Below are positions 45,601-58,400 of a stretch of DNA of 64,000 nt, piece after piece. The first letter of the stretch is position 1; each line of letters starts with the position of its first letter. Source of the DNA: Phymorhynchus buccinoides (taxonomy: Eukaryota > Mollusca > Gastropoda > Neogastropoda > Raphitomidae); contig CM065690.1 in the NCBI GenBank assembly GCA_017654935.2, positions 39,023,742 through 39,087,741 of the forward strand, written 5' to 3'. The notes under the pieces were generated by a model that was not told the origin of the DNA, did not search any database, and saw only the letters and a list, made by a program, of their open reading frames with translations. The position numbers were made by a program, and so were the translations under genes.

Positions 45601-48600
45601 TCGACTCAAACAAAGGAGGTCGGTATTTTGCCTAGTTCTGTCAAAACAATCTTCAGAACGACAGAAGTTACACTCACGCCGCTATCCGGATATCCATATG
45701 ATGAAGCACTTTTACTGTCTGTGTCAAGGAGCCCAGAAAAGTCGGAATTGAAAACACGGAGTAGATTTCTACAATGAGTTTTGCTTGTCTTGAGCAGTGA
45801 CATACTTTTCCGCCATGATTGTTATGGCTTTTGCTGTCGAAACCGAGGCTGTGACGTCATATCCTGCTTCAACCCCCCCCCTTTTACTTTGAATGTGTAG
45901 TCTGCTTCGGTGGCTTCATTCACGATTTCTGCCTAATGATTTCAATAGGTACGATATGAATGAAATTCACAACTTTGTTTCATCAGATTTCAGTCATACA
46001 CCAGGCGCAATGCAATCTAAGGCGCAGGGGTCTCAGTTGATGAAAAAAGTATCGCCTCGTAGTCCGTAAAATACGTTTTTTGTTTGTGGTTGAAGAAGTT
46101 TGTAGTAGTAAGGTTGGTTCAGTTGGTCTTGTAATTGAGTTCTATTGGACTTGAGATAGTGGTTCCACAGCTTGATAGGAATTTGTCATGATCGTTTTCA
46201 GTCTCTCGATCCTGTACATTATTTTTGTTTTGAAAATATATAAATGTATCGACAAGACTTGAAGCTAGTGTCAAAATAGTAACAGCAGAAGAAAATGAAA
46301 TGGGGGTGGGTGGGGGAAGGTAGAGTGGCAGATGTTACATTATGTTTGTCATGTCTGTAAGAATGTGATAGACTGCTGTCATATGAATTCCTGGTTGGCC
46401 ATGTGCTTTGTTCACTTGTTTGGTTATTTCACTCATTCACTTATCATATATGTATTTCTTGTTGCACAGGTTCTGGCTGTTTACGGCTTGGTTTTTATGA
46501 TCATTCTCCCCGTTGTTGTGGTTAGTATATAGTCTAAACTGAACATTCTCTTTTAAAAAAAACACAGAATGAAATGCTATTTTTTCACCTTGTTCTGTTT
46601 TCATGCAAAAATTTTGAAAGTATTTTTTTAAGCACAAGATGTGGATTTAAAAAAGTCAGTTATGTTCACTGTCAGAGTAGATGATGCTAGAAAGTATGAA
46701 GTACCACCTTGATGATTGCAGATTTTTGGTCTTGACATTATAGAGCAATTAACTCTCTACACGAGATGAAAGTTCGTTTAACGTCCTCCAGCCTGGAACA
46801 GGCACATATGGGACATTAATAACTATGAAAATAATGGGACGATCCTGGAGGTACTGCAATACCAGGAAAGTCCCGAAGTTTTTTAATAATTAGAAATATG
46901 AGAGTATGCGATAGCTTACATGCCTTGTACAACCGTTCAACACAAGGTGAGGTTGACGGTACAGTTCTGAAAATGTGTGGCATTATTTATAATAATAAAA
47001 GCTAATGTCTGTTAAAGTTCCAAAGTAAAATTTTATTGCTGGCCATTTAATGACGTTTTGCAAAAAAGCATGACAAAGAAGACAAAGAGAGGGTAGTGCC
47101 TCGTTCATTGCCGTCCTTAAAATAGACTAGAAGTCATTTAATTGCCTGAAAGCTATTAAGGGATAGTAAAGGAATACTTCTATACCAGTTTGGTTTGCAT
47201 GGGTTTGCTGAGTTGTGCAGTGTGAATGTTTAAACACGATGTACGCTATTGTGTACTCTCGTGTTGAACGGTTATGAAAGAAAGCAATCGGCCAGTGTTG
47301 AATGAGTTAACTTCTATTTTGATGTCTTTGCTGAGAGAGCAGCTCATGCTTTTTGTATGCCAGTCTGTAGTATCCGACTATGACTTTCAGTTTAGCAGGG
47401 GAGGCAGTTGCTATTCCAGAGGGATTGGCTAGAATTTGTTTATAGTGGAGATGCCCTTGCCCAGGATACATCCCCATGCTTTATGAGTAGCAAGTTTATT
47501 GGCTTGTTGGTTTAACAGATCTTAGACCATATGGCTTTTGTTTAGCATGTTCTGAGCGGGAGAAAGGTTTATGCGAAAATATATTCCAGAAAGCAGTTTT
47601 ACCATTCTTGTCAAAGTGAGTCTGAGAGTACATGTAATACTGGCAATGTTGGTGATCAAAATCAACTTCAGTGTGTTTTTCAAACTAGAATGATGTGTGT
47701 TGAAAATATCTCAAATATAATCTGTTGTTTGTGTTCAGGGTGTGTGGTGGTACCGCTCCATAAAATTCAGTAGTGACCAGGTTCTTCTGGATACTACTCG
47801 TCTCTACTACTACTTCATCAACAAGACCCCCAACATGATCCTCAAACGTAAGTTTCAATCAGCTTTGCATTCTGCTTTTAATACAGTGAAAGAGCAGTTT
47901 GGGTAAACATTTTTCATAAACAGTTTTGCTTCAGCAGAAAGGAAAGAAGTAATATTTAAATCCATGTGCTTTTAGAGATGCCACGATTTTTGTTGTCTAT
48001 GTTTGGATGTTTTGTTAGCTTACATTATAGGAAAAAAAAACGACTTTGGAACTATTGGTTTTTCAGTCCTATAATCATGATTCTAAATTCACGACTTACC
48101 ATAATTTAGTATACCGAAATTCTACTTAGTGTAGGAGTCAGAAAATGGTCTATAATTGCTGGTAATGCTGCCAGTGTTTAAGTCTTGTTTGTGGTGCAGG
48201 TGCCGTGATGATTTTGGCTGCGTCCTGTGAGTTCGATCGCATGCACAATGCCGAGGTTCAGGACAGGCCCAGTGACAATGAAGAACTGCCTCAGGTAATA
48301 ATTACTTTGTCATCATTGTTGAACAAATTCTGGTCGTCTATTTGCGTAACGGTTGGGAGTGGGGAACGCCGTGACAATGTGAAGCATTTCAGTCCAGCTT
48401 TCGGTAGCAGTCATAACAAGGACAACCATATTTCGACATAACTGTTTATTATAGTCTCTGTACACATGCTTCGAATGTTTTACAGAGGATGCTGGATCTA
48501 GAGAATACAGCTTTTTCCACCAAGGTGGAGAAGTAGCCAAAATGATCTGCTTTTTTTGTATTCTTTACATTTTACTACAGTCGAACCTCCCTATTAAGAC

Positions 48601-51600
48601 TTTGAAAAATCAGCCCAAAAAAGGTCTTAAAACTAAAAGGGAGGGGTCTCTATAGGGAAATGGACACTCAGTAGTTCGGATATGAAGGGGAAAAAAATTG
48701 GTGAAAATATTTTGGGTCGCATCTGAGAGGGAGTCTTAATAGGGAAGTTCCACTGTATCTTCTTCTTCTTCGATCACTCAGACGGTTTACTGTCATTTAT
48801 GAGCGCAGGTGTGTCATGCTGCCATTATGCGCCTAACTAAGAAATAATTAGGCCTAGCATGTCCGACTTCGGCTGGAGGAAATCTTTTTGAAAGTGTTTC
48901 TTGAAAAAAGGTGGGAGAATGGACCGGTAAGACAGAAATATAGTAGATGACAGCAAGCAAAGGGGAAAGGCAGAGTCAAAGAGAGTGACAGATTAGAGGA
49001 AGTTACAAGCACAGAACTTCCAGAAGGTGTGGGAACTATTTATGCCAAAAAGACCCCCGGTATCCCCACGCGGGTCACTGTATCTTGTATTGTGTGTTTG
49101 TGTGAGCATTGTTTTCTACGCTGGATCATGCTGTTTTGTGTTGCAGCTGATCAAGATTCTGGGCAACATCCAGGAGAAGAATCGTGAGCGCCCTCTGTGC
49201 TTTCCTTACAGTGTGAAGACGCGGGTGCTACTTCACTCACACTTCACGCGACTTCCGCTGAACGAAGAATCTCTGGGGGCAGGTAGTGAAGCCATAGGAT
49301 CTGACGACTTGGCGTCACAGGCCTATTATTACATCCCTTTGCGTCTCCCTAAGAACAATAAAGAACTATAAATATAATTTCAAAGAACAGTAACTGGAAA
49401 ACTGTAGGGAAACTCAAAGAACAATAACTGTAGATTGTGTCCCACTCCATACTTCATGAGATCTATGTCAGTTTTTGAAGGGACTATGATCAACACAAAT
49501 AAATAAATAGATGCCACAGTGTATGAACATTCAAACAGTAGTAATTTTTTAGTTTGTAATTGCTAACAGTCTGTATACAGCATCAATTTTGCCAGCCACA
49601 CAAACAAACATTTAGAAAACAATGCTTATAACTGTTCATACAAGTAGGACTATTGCTCATCTGCCTGTCATGAGTGTATGGTAGTTCAGATTTGGAAGGG
49701 GAGGCAGCATTGTATTGGGATGAATTATATCAGTTTGACAACTAGACTATATATTTTACAGTTACAGGCTGGGCTAAGATGTGAGGGGCAGGGTAGGAGA
49801 GGTACAGGGCGGGGCAAGTACGGGGCGTAACGGGCAAAGGACTTATCTGCCGCTTGGCGATGCCCTTGTTTCTTGCTGTTTGCGTACAGTAAATGGTGAA
49901 TGTTTTTTTGTGTGTGCTTTCCAGATCAGTTGTACATCCTGAGGAAATGCCCCTACCTGATCAATGAGATGATCAACATCTGCGCTAGTCTGGTGGCCAT
50001 GGCCATGTCAGGAAGAGGTAAGGCAGTTTTGATAACTGGAACAAAAGGATTTTTTTTTTAATGAAAAAAGAGTTAAACAGTTGTTTATTATAGTTAGAGT
50101 ACAATGATAACCAACTGGAAACTATGAGGGATTATCATCAGCTTTTAAAGCATTTTCAATGATTTTGTTTGTTCTTTTTTGTGGAAATTTTACCTGGTTG
50201 CAAAACGGGTGGCATTGCAGTACAGGGGTATCTGTGTATAAAATACATGTATTAGATAAAAGGCCTATCCTTATCTCTCAAAGTAGTTCTGCGCTTGTAA
50301 CTTTCTCTAATCTGTCACTCATTTTTACTCTGCCTTTTCCCTTTGCTTACTGTCATCTACTATCTTTCTGCCTTACCCGTTCCCTTCTCCTGCCTTTGTT
50401 GTAGAAACTTTTTTCTCCAAAGATTTTCTCCAGCCAAAGACGGACATGCTGGTCTCATATGACAGGAAACTGAACGATCAGCGAAGAAGAAGAATTTCTT
50501 AAAGTAAAGCGTGTAAGGTCATTGTATAACAGACCCTGATGCCTTTTAGTGAAAAGGTTGTTAACCCTTTCACTGCCAACGACGCATTTTAGCACCACAG
50601 TGGTTTAACACCCATGTCACTAAAAGGCATCAAATCTGGGCCTGTTATCCGAAGACCCTATTTTCTTAATTTTGGGAAGTAAGGATAGGCTTAATGTTAT
50701 ACATGTCACAGAGGAATTCACACTATTGTAGATATTTTATTTTCTCTACCCAGTTAAGTTTAGCCATTTCATCGCTACTGTCGCCTCTTGGCACCACAAT
50801 GATTTAACACCCATGTCACTAAAAGGCATCAAATGAGGGTCTGTTATCCAATGACCTTATGCTCTTAATTTTGGGAGGTAAGGACAGGCCCTATTGCATG
50901 CATGTCACAGAGAAACCCTTAATATTGCAGACGGAATCTTTTCTCTACCCAGGTAAGTTTAATGGAAAGTTTTGGCTGAAAAATGTCTGGTGTTGAAAGG
51001 GTTAATGATATTTTTGGGCTGAAAAATGGCTGGCGGCGAAAGGGTTAAATGAATGTGGGTGCCAAAAGGCGATATTGGCAGTGAAAGGGTTAAAGAGTCT
51101 GTGTTGATGCAGTTCACCAGCCCCCTCGCCTGGAGACGGTGGAGAACCTGATGAAGCTGAGCCAGATGATCGTGCAGGCCATGGACGAGAAGTCCAGCCC
51201 CCTGCAGCAGCTGCCCCACATCGGCTCAGACATGCTGCGCCACTTCACCACGCGCAAGGTCAGCCACCACACACCCGGCCTGTGGGGATACCGGGGGGTC
51301 TTTCATACCAATAGTTCCCCCACCTTCTGTGCTTATAACTTCTTCTAATCTGTCACTCTTTTTGACTCTGCTTTTTCCCTTTGCTTTACTATCCTATGTA
51401 GTGGAGGCTATGTTGGTGTTGGTGTTTGCCACATAGGTTCTCTCTTCCTCTCACTCAGTTAACAATGTCTTGAAGGCAATTGTTCTTCTCTTCACCTTTA
51501 CTCTCTCAAGTTCAGGGGAGGACTGACTTAGGCCAGTCAACAAATCATAGAATAGAATACAGTTCACATCTTAACCTACTTTTTCCCAATGTACACACAC

Positions 51601-52365
51601 ATTTTATGATTGTTCACTCACACTGCTATAGGCACATGCCTACATTAACTCTTAGATTACAAACATATCAATAAGCACAATGCATCTTCCCACACATATA
51701 TTATCTTTCTGCCTTTCTGGTTCATTCTCCTGCCTTTGTTCTAGAAACTCTTGCAAAGATCTTCTTTAGTTGAAGACAAATTTGCTGGGCCTATCCTAGT
51801 TGGGTACGCAGGGCTCCCAGGCTGGCGGTGAAAGGGTTAACAGTGTCCTTGAGGTGTCAATTTATGTAATGTTGTCCACTTTCAGTTACTTATAACTTGC
51901 TTTGGTTAAAAAAGAAAAGAAAAGAGAAACTGTAAGAAAAGGATTGTAAAGTTTAAAAGAATGAAACTTGCATGTTAAAGAGTTTCCAATTGAGTCACTT
52001 TTATTAAATATGGTCGCTTTGTGTTTATTGGTGAATGAAGTGTGTGTGGATTAGATGGGAGGAGGGGAACGGGGCATGTAGTAACTGAGTTTGTTTGTGT
52101 GTCTGCGCGCGTGTGTGTGTGTGTGTGTTTTGGGCGCGCACGCATATGTGTGTGCGTTGATGTGAGTGTGTTTGTGTGTGGGGAGGGAAGGATGCGTTTG
52201 TGTATATGTGCGTATGCATGTTTGTATACCTATGAGTATGTGTTTGCGTGGGGGTGATGGTGGGAATGCGAGCGCGTCTGAGCATGTTCGATATGTATGA
52301 TGTAATCTTGCATGTGGAGTGATTTTAGTTTTGTTAGTTCGTCTAGAATGTGCGCTGTATAAATG

Positions 52366-52403
<38 letters not shown>

Positions 52404-55400
52404 GGAACAAATAAAAAACAATCCCTTTTTTTGCATTATGTTGACTTCTCTTTTAAGCGTACCATTTCCAAATGTGACCAGAAATCTGTTAGCATCAGAA
52501 ACAGTCAATCTATTCTATCATGTTACCGTTTCACTACGAATGAATGAGTTATCTCTTCCAATTTGGAGCTAATGCCAATTACCAAAGACCAAAAAAGTCT
52601 TAGTCTTCACAAGACTAACTTACTTCCCTTGGTCTGGTTTAGCAATACCACTGAGCTGCTGTGGATCCCCTTCCTGACGTCACTTCCGGGGAGCAACTTT
52701 GAATCATAATAAATTTTTTCCAATTGGAGCTGCCATGTTCTTTTTTGCTCTGCAAATTTAATTCATTTTCAAGCTATTTTCCTTGCCATTCTACCTTCTT
52801 TGTGTTCCCTTTTGCCCCTTGGGTAACAGGTATTGTCAGTGTATAATTTTAATTTGATTTTTGGGATCGAATTTTGGTTAAAGGAAAATTATTTGATTGT
52901 TGTTTGACACCGGTTTTGTGCCCTCGTTGTTAACATGTCGGACATCGGTGTCACTTCTGTGCCTTCTGCTTCTACTTCGTCGTCTAAGCAGTCTAGGGAT
53001 GAGAAAGGGAAGTTCCTTTCTACCCCTACCCCTAGTTCTAGTTCTAGTTCGAAGAAAGAGTCTAGTTCTAAGTCTAGGTCGTCTTCTTCTTCTTCGTCTT
53101 CGAAGAAGAAAGTGCCCCCCCCTCCCCCCCTCCTTCCCACTCATTCTTCTTCTAGTACTTCTGCTGTGTCGGTGCCGTCTGTGGAGCAGACGGAACATGT
53201 CATTTCTTTAGTAGATTCCTCTACTTTAGTCTCCGATATGCTGGCAGAATTACAGAACAAGGGTTTAGTTTTGGTCCCGTCCTCTTCTTTGGTTTCGATG
53301 TCAGGTGGTTCAATGAGGCCCACCACGACTAGGACAAGTACAAAACTTGACTGTGACTCAGTACCATTGGATGAACCGCCAAGTTTGGCGGATGAGAACC
53401 TCAGAGACAGAGTGCCTTACCATTCTCGAAGTTTCGACGGATTTGAAACGGCTGTTTCAACCTCTTACTCGACGGACCAACTGGCCAGTTTGGAGAGGAA
53501 GACCGGCATACCGATCTTCCCAATGGATGAAAATCTCGACGGACACTTCTCTGACCGTCGGGAACGGACACGGACGGACACGGTACCGGTCTACGACTCC
53601 CGTTCACGTGAGTGTGTGATTCCACGGATGGATTCTCCCAGAAACTGGCAAATTCGTAACTCTAGACCTGTAAGTCCGCCCGGTTTGTCCGGCTGCGGCA
53701 GCATGGCGCGGGGCTGGAAGAAGTCCGGTCATGTGCGGTCCCAAACCGGTACCCGTCATGGGGACTCCGGCCGCCCGTGGGGCGAGGCAGATAACGGCTC
53801 CGTCATCCGTGAACCAATGAAACACGGTCACGTGACACTAGAAACTGCTACCCGTACCGGTAGCACCGTGCCCGTGGGCACTGTCGGCACGGACCGCATA
53901 CGGACAACGTCCGTTGACCCGTCAGAACGAACTATGCTGTCACGGCGCAGAACAGTCTCTGCTACGGAGAGATTTTCAACGGATGAAACTCCGCATGGGC
54001 TTCCCTCTAGGAACTCTGGCCTGGGTCTACATGTTTCTCCTGTCGAAGATGATTTTCTTCCGCCTTACTCCGAGGATGACAGCGAATTTGACTCAGCAGT
54101 GAGAGACGAAGTTCGTCGGGTCATGCGCGAGAGATTTTCCGATCATCAACACCCTGGTGACGAAACAGATCAGGACGTTGATCGTTTCTCACGGGTGGAG
54201 CAGGGCAGCTTCTGTTCTGAGCCCCCTGTACAAGTGGAACCAGTTCCTTCTACCGGGAACTACCAAGGCTACTTGGATATTCTCCGTCCATACTGTCAGG
54301 ACATCAAACCGATGCCTCTTTCTGAGTCGAATTCCAGCAAGGAACAGCCACAGTTTTTCGGAGAATTACAGGCTCCGAAAGAAGCAAGACTGGCTCTTCA
54401 CACTTCGCCGTTTATTCGCCAAGAGCTTCGACGTGCCGACTCTATTCTCTGGACTCAGCCTCAGATTCTGACCGAGGAGGACGACGGTCCCCCTCCACGT
54501 CAACCGGACCCAATTCCTTCTCGTGCGGGGACATTCCTGAAGAAAGACTTCTTCCCCCCGTTTCAGCTATCCAGTACCTTTGTGCCTGTGCCTTCGCACT
54601 CGAGTGTGTCTCCTCAAGAGAAACAATCTCTGGATTTTAGGCCACAGAGAGGACAATCGACGACGGTCTCTTTCTCACAGTCCTCGTTTAACAACTTGGA
54701 AAGATCGTCTTACGCTGTTCTCCGAGCCGCTTCTCTCGCTACCTCCATGCTGCAGACTCTGTCCCAGATAGTGGGCTCCACCACAACGGCTAAACCAGAA
54801 GATTTCAGCCTGCTTGAGTCCATAGATGAACTGGCATTGGGTGTTTGTTTGGCTTCGCTCAACAAAGCAGTGAACTCGATTTCGTCAGTGGCTTCTAGCA
54901 CCAGGGTTCAACTGGCTGCGACTTACAGAGACTCTGTGGTCCGGGCTTGTAAACTCCGACTGGACCTCGAAGAACGCTCCACTCTACGTTCCTGCCCGTC
55001 CCATCCTTCCGCCACCTTCCACCCGAACACGGTCAAGGACGTTCTGGAAGGCTCCAAGAAACGGAGGAACGATCTCTCTCAGGAACAGCTCATGATGTGG
55101 GCTCGTAAGGCTGCGAGTCAGAGTTTTGCCGCTCCTCAACCTAAGCGCGCACGCACAGAGTTCAAGCCAGCCAGTCACACTCCCTCCAGGATGATGTCTT
55201 CTAGGGGTCGTGTTTCTCGCTTCCCCTACAACCAGTCTTCAGGTCAGCGCCACCGTCCCGCTTTCCAGTCCACTCCCCCCTCTTCAGCCCGTGGTTCCTC
55301 GTTCTCAGGACGTGGATCGGCTGCTTCGGGTCCGCCCCGATTCAGCCGTACCGCGTTCTCGGGGCGGAAACAGCCTTTTCATTAAAGCCCGCTCGATCTG

Positions 55401-58400
55401 TGGAGGGTCCAGGTTTTTCGGCCGATACAAGCGTTGGTTCTCTGTGGGAATGCCTTCCTTCATGGGAACGTTTGGTCGAAAATACTTGGATCCTTCAGGT
55501 CGTGCGGGCAGGCTACAGGTTCCAGTTTACTCAGGAACCTCCCCTGTCCTCTCACCCAATCTCCTTCCCAGCACCCCAAGACCGGGCAAAATTCGAAGCT
55601 CTCGACAAAGAAGTCGCCTCTCTACAGCAGAAGGGAGCCATCATTCCAGTGGCCCCGGTGGACTCGGGGTTCTACTCTCGCCTGTTTGTAGTCCCCAAAA
55701 AGAACGGAGAGTTTCGCCCTGTCTTGGACCTTTCCCCTCTGAACAAGTACATCCGTACGGACAAGTTCAAGATGGAGACAGCCGCTTCCATCCGTCTGTC
55801 CATTCTTCAGAACGATTGGGCTACATCCATCGACCTGCGCGACGCATATTTCCATGTGGGCATTCACCCGTCGCGGCAGAAGTTCCTTCGCTTTGTCTGG
55901 AGGCAACAGACGTTCCAGTTTGTGGCCCTGCCCTTCGGCCTGTCGCCAGCCCCTTGGATTTTTACGAGAGTCACCAAGGAACTTGTGCGGATTGCCAGGG
56001 CACAATCCATCCGCCTTCGCGTCTACCTGGACGACTGGCTTCTACTGGCGTCCTCTCGCGCACTCTGCTTGAGTCAAACGGAAACCCTGGTTCAACTGTC
56101 CGCTTCTCTGGGGTTTCGTATCCACGACATCAAATCGGATCTGACTCCATCAACCTCTTTCAACTACCTGGGCATGTCTTTCGACACCGTCCAATTCACC
56201 GTTCGGCCGTCAGACAGCAGGATTCTAGCCCTCGTGGAGTCGGTCACTGCCCTCAGACAGAAAACCTCAGCTTCTGCCCGCCAGTTACTCCGTCTACTCG
56301 GACTGATGGAATCAGTAGCGGACCTTCTTCCTCTGGCTCGGGTCCACAAACGGCCACTGCAACGCTTGCTGGCTCAGAGAAAGATCTCTCGCCTTCAGCT
56401 GGAACACCAAGTGATGCTAGGGGACTGGTTTCTAGAGGCAACCGAACAGTGGACAGACCGTGCCTGGGTCAACCAAACGGTTCCTATCAGACCTCTTCAG
56501 CAACAACTGTTCCTTCACACGGACGCTTCCAAAACTGGTTGGGGTGCACACCTCGACGACAGGGAGGCTTCAGGCAAGTGGACTCTCGCAGAGACACTCT
56601 TTCACATCAATCTGCTGGAATTGGAAGCGGTGGCGAGGGCCCTCAAGTCGTTTGCAGTTTGTCTCACCGGCAAGTGGGTCACCGTTTGCGGCGACAATAC
56701 GACAGCCCTGTCTTACCTGCGCCGTCAAGGTGGAACACGATCGCCTGCTCTCTCGAGAAAAGCGGAGGAGATCCTTCTGTGGGCTCAAGCCAAACAAATC
56801 TCCCTGTCGGTGGAGTATGTCCCGGGAAAACTGAACGTTTTAGCGGACCAGCTCAGCAGAAAGGGCCAGATCCTACCCACGGAATGGACTATTGCACATC
56901 AGTCTCTCCTCCCACTGTGGTCCCTCTGGGGGAAACCGCACGTGGACCTGTTCGCCACGAGGTTCAACTGCAGGCTGCCGGTCTACGTATCACCTATGAG
57001 GGACCCTCAGGCACTAGCGCGCAACGCCTTCTCGATGCCCTGGACAGGAATGTCGGCGTATGCATACCCTCCAACGTCTCTCCTACCCAAGGTACTCGAG
57101 AAATACAGCCGCGATCTACCCCGGCTGATCATCATCGCCCCATTCTGGGAGACCAGCCCTTGGTTCCCGGAGCTCACCAGCCTCTCACACGTTCCAAGCG
57201 TCCCTCTTCGTCTCACAAAAGACACTCTGCTTCAGCCACGCACGGGAGTCGGCCACGCCAACCCCCAACTGTTTCAGCTGACCGCATGGCTACTATGCGG
57301 TCAGGCCTGCGAGCATGCGGACTCTCAGAACAAACTGTGGACTTAGTACTCAAGGCGAGACGACAGAGTACTAACAAACTATATGACATACGGTGGGCCT
57401 CATGGTATGGTTTCTGTTTGTCCCATGACATTTCTCCGTTAGATCCTTCCGGTCCGGAGTTTACTCAGTTTTTGGCTCACCTCCACCAGAACCGCGGCTT
57501 ATCCGCTCAGACGTTAAATGGATACAAGGCTTCTGTTGTGCATACTATAACGGTAGCTACGGGCAAGAGAAATCCTTCTTTTTCCTTAGCTATTGAACTT
57601 TCACATCTGATTGATGCAGTCCGCAACAAGTCTGTGTCCTCGGGCGTTCGCCTTCCTCAGTGGGATTTGTTCGTTGTTCTGTCCTTTCTTCGGGATCAAT
57701 GTGAACCTTTAGCATCGTTGTCTTTCAAGTTGTTGACATACAAGACAGTTTTTCTATTGTCTTTAGCTACGGCTAGGCGGGTTAGTGGCGTCCATGCTCT
57801 TAGCGGTCTAGGTTCGGATATTGAGTTCAATTCTTCGGATCAATCCATGACACTGTCTTTTCTTCCGGAGTTTCGTGCTAAGAACCAGTCCGCTCAGGCG
57901 TCCTCTCCTTCAGTGACAGTTCAGAGTCTTTGCACCATTCTGGCTCCTGATGACACCGACAGATTCCTATGTCCAGTTAGAGCCCTTCGGTTATACTTGA
58001 AGAGAACTTCTCAGTTCCGAGGGCACAAACGACGCCTGTTCGTTTCACTGAATGACAAATACATGAAAGACATTTCGAAATCCACCATTTCTAGGTGGCT
58101 GATAGATGCTATAAAATTAGCATACTCAAACGCTGACAAATCCTTGCCCCAAAACCCCCTGAGAGCCCATGAAATTCGGGCTATCAGCTCCTCCTTGGCC
58201 ATGATCAAGGGTGTGGCCTTATCCAGCGTCTTGGAGGCCGCCTACTGGAAGTCAGAGACCACGTTCTTGAACTTCTATCTACGACATTTCTCCGCCAGGA
58301 GACAAAATGATACCTACGGCATCAGGAAGCTGGTGCTGGCACAGACCCCTGTCTCCTTGGTCTAACGGTAATTTATGTTGTTATTGTTTATTGGGATGCA

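Larger units (their letters stand above)
47739..51258 (+). other. SEC63: SEC63 helical (Brl) domain, first half (five exons)
   Basis: Exons 47739-47847, 48200-48294, 49147-49282, 49925-50017 and 51113-51258 encode WWYRSIKFSSDQVLLDTTRL, MILAASCEFDRMHN, LIKILGNIQEKNRERPL, CPYLINEMINICASLVAMAM and NLMKLSQMIVQAMDEKSSPL followed by QQLPHIGSDMLRHF. Order and spacing match the cytosolic SEC63 domain that contacts Sec61. Confidence 0.93.

Noticed and set aside
45511..45777. 88-codon frame as a host gene
   Set aside because: It lies within a DNA element with inverted ends in a SEC63 intron, and no domain or splice link was found.
52897..53211. Leu/Ser/Arg-rich alternative frames over the start of DIRS ORF1
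   Set aside because: Shadows of the Ser-rich low-complexity coding sequence of the gag-like frame.
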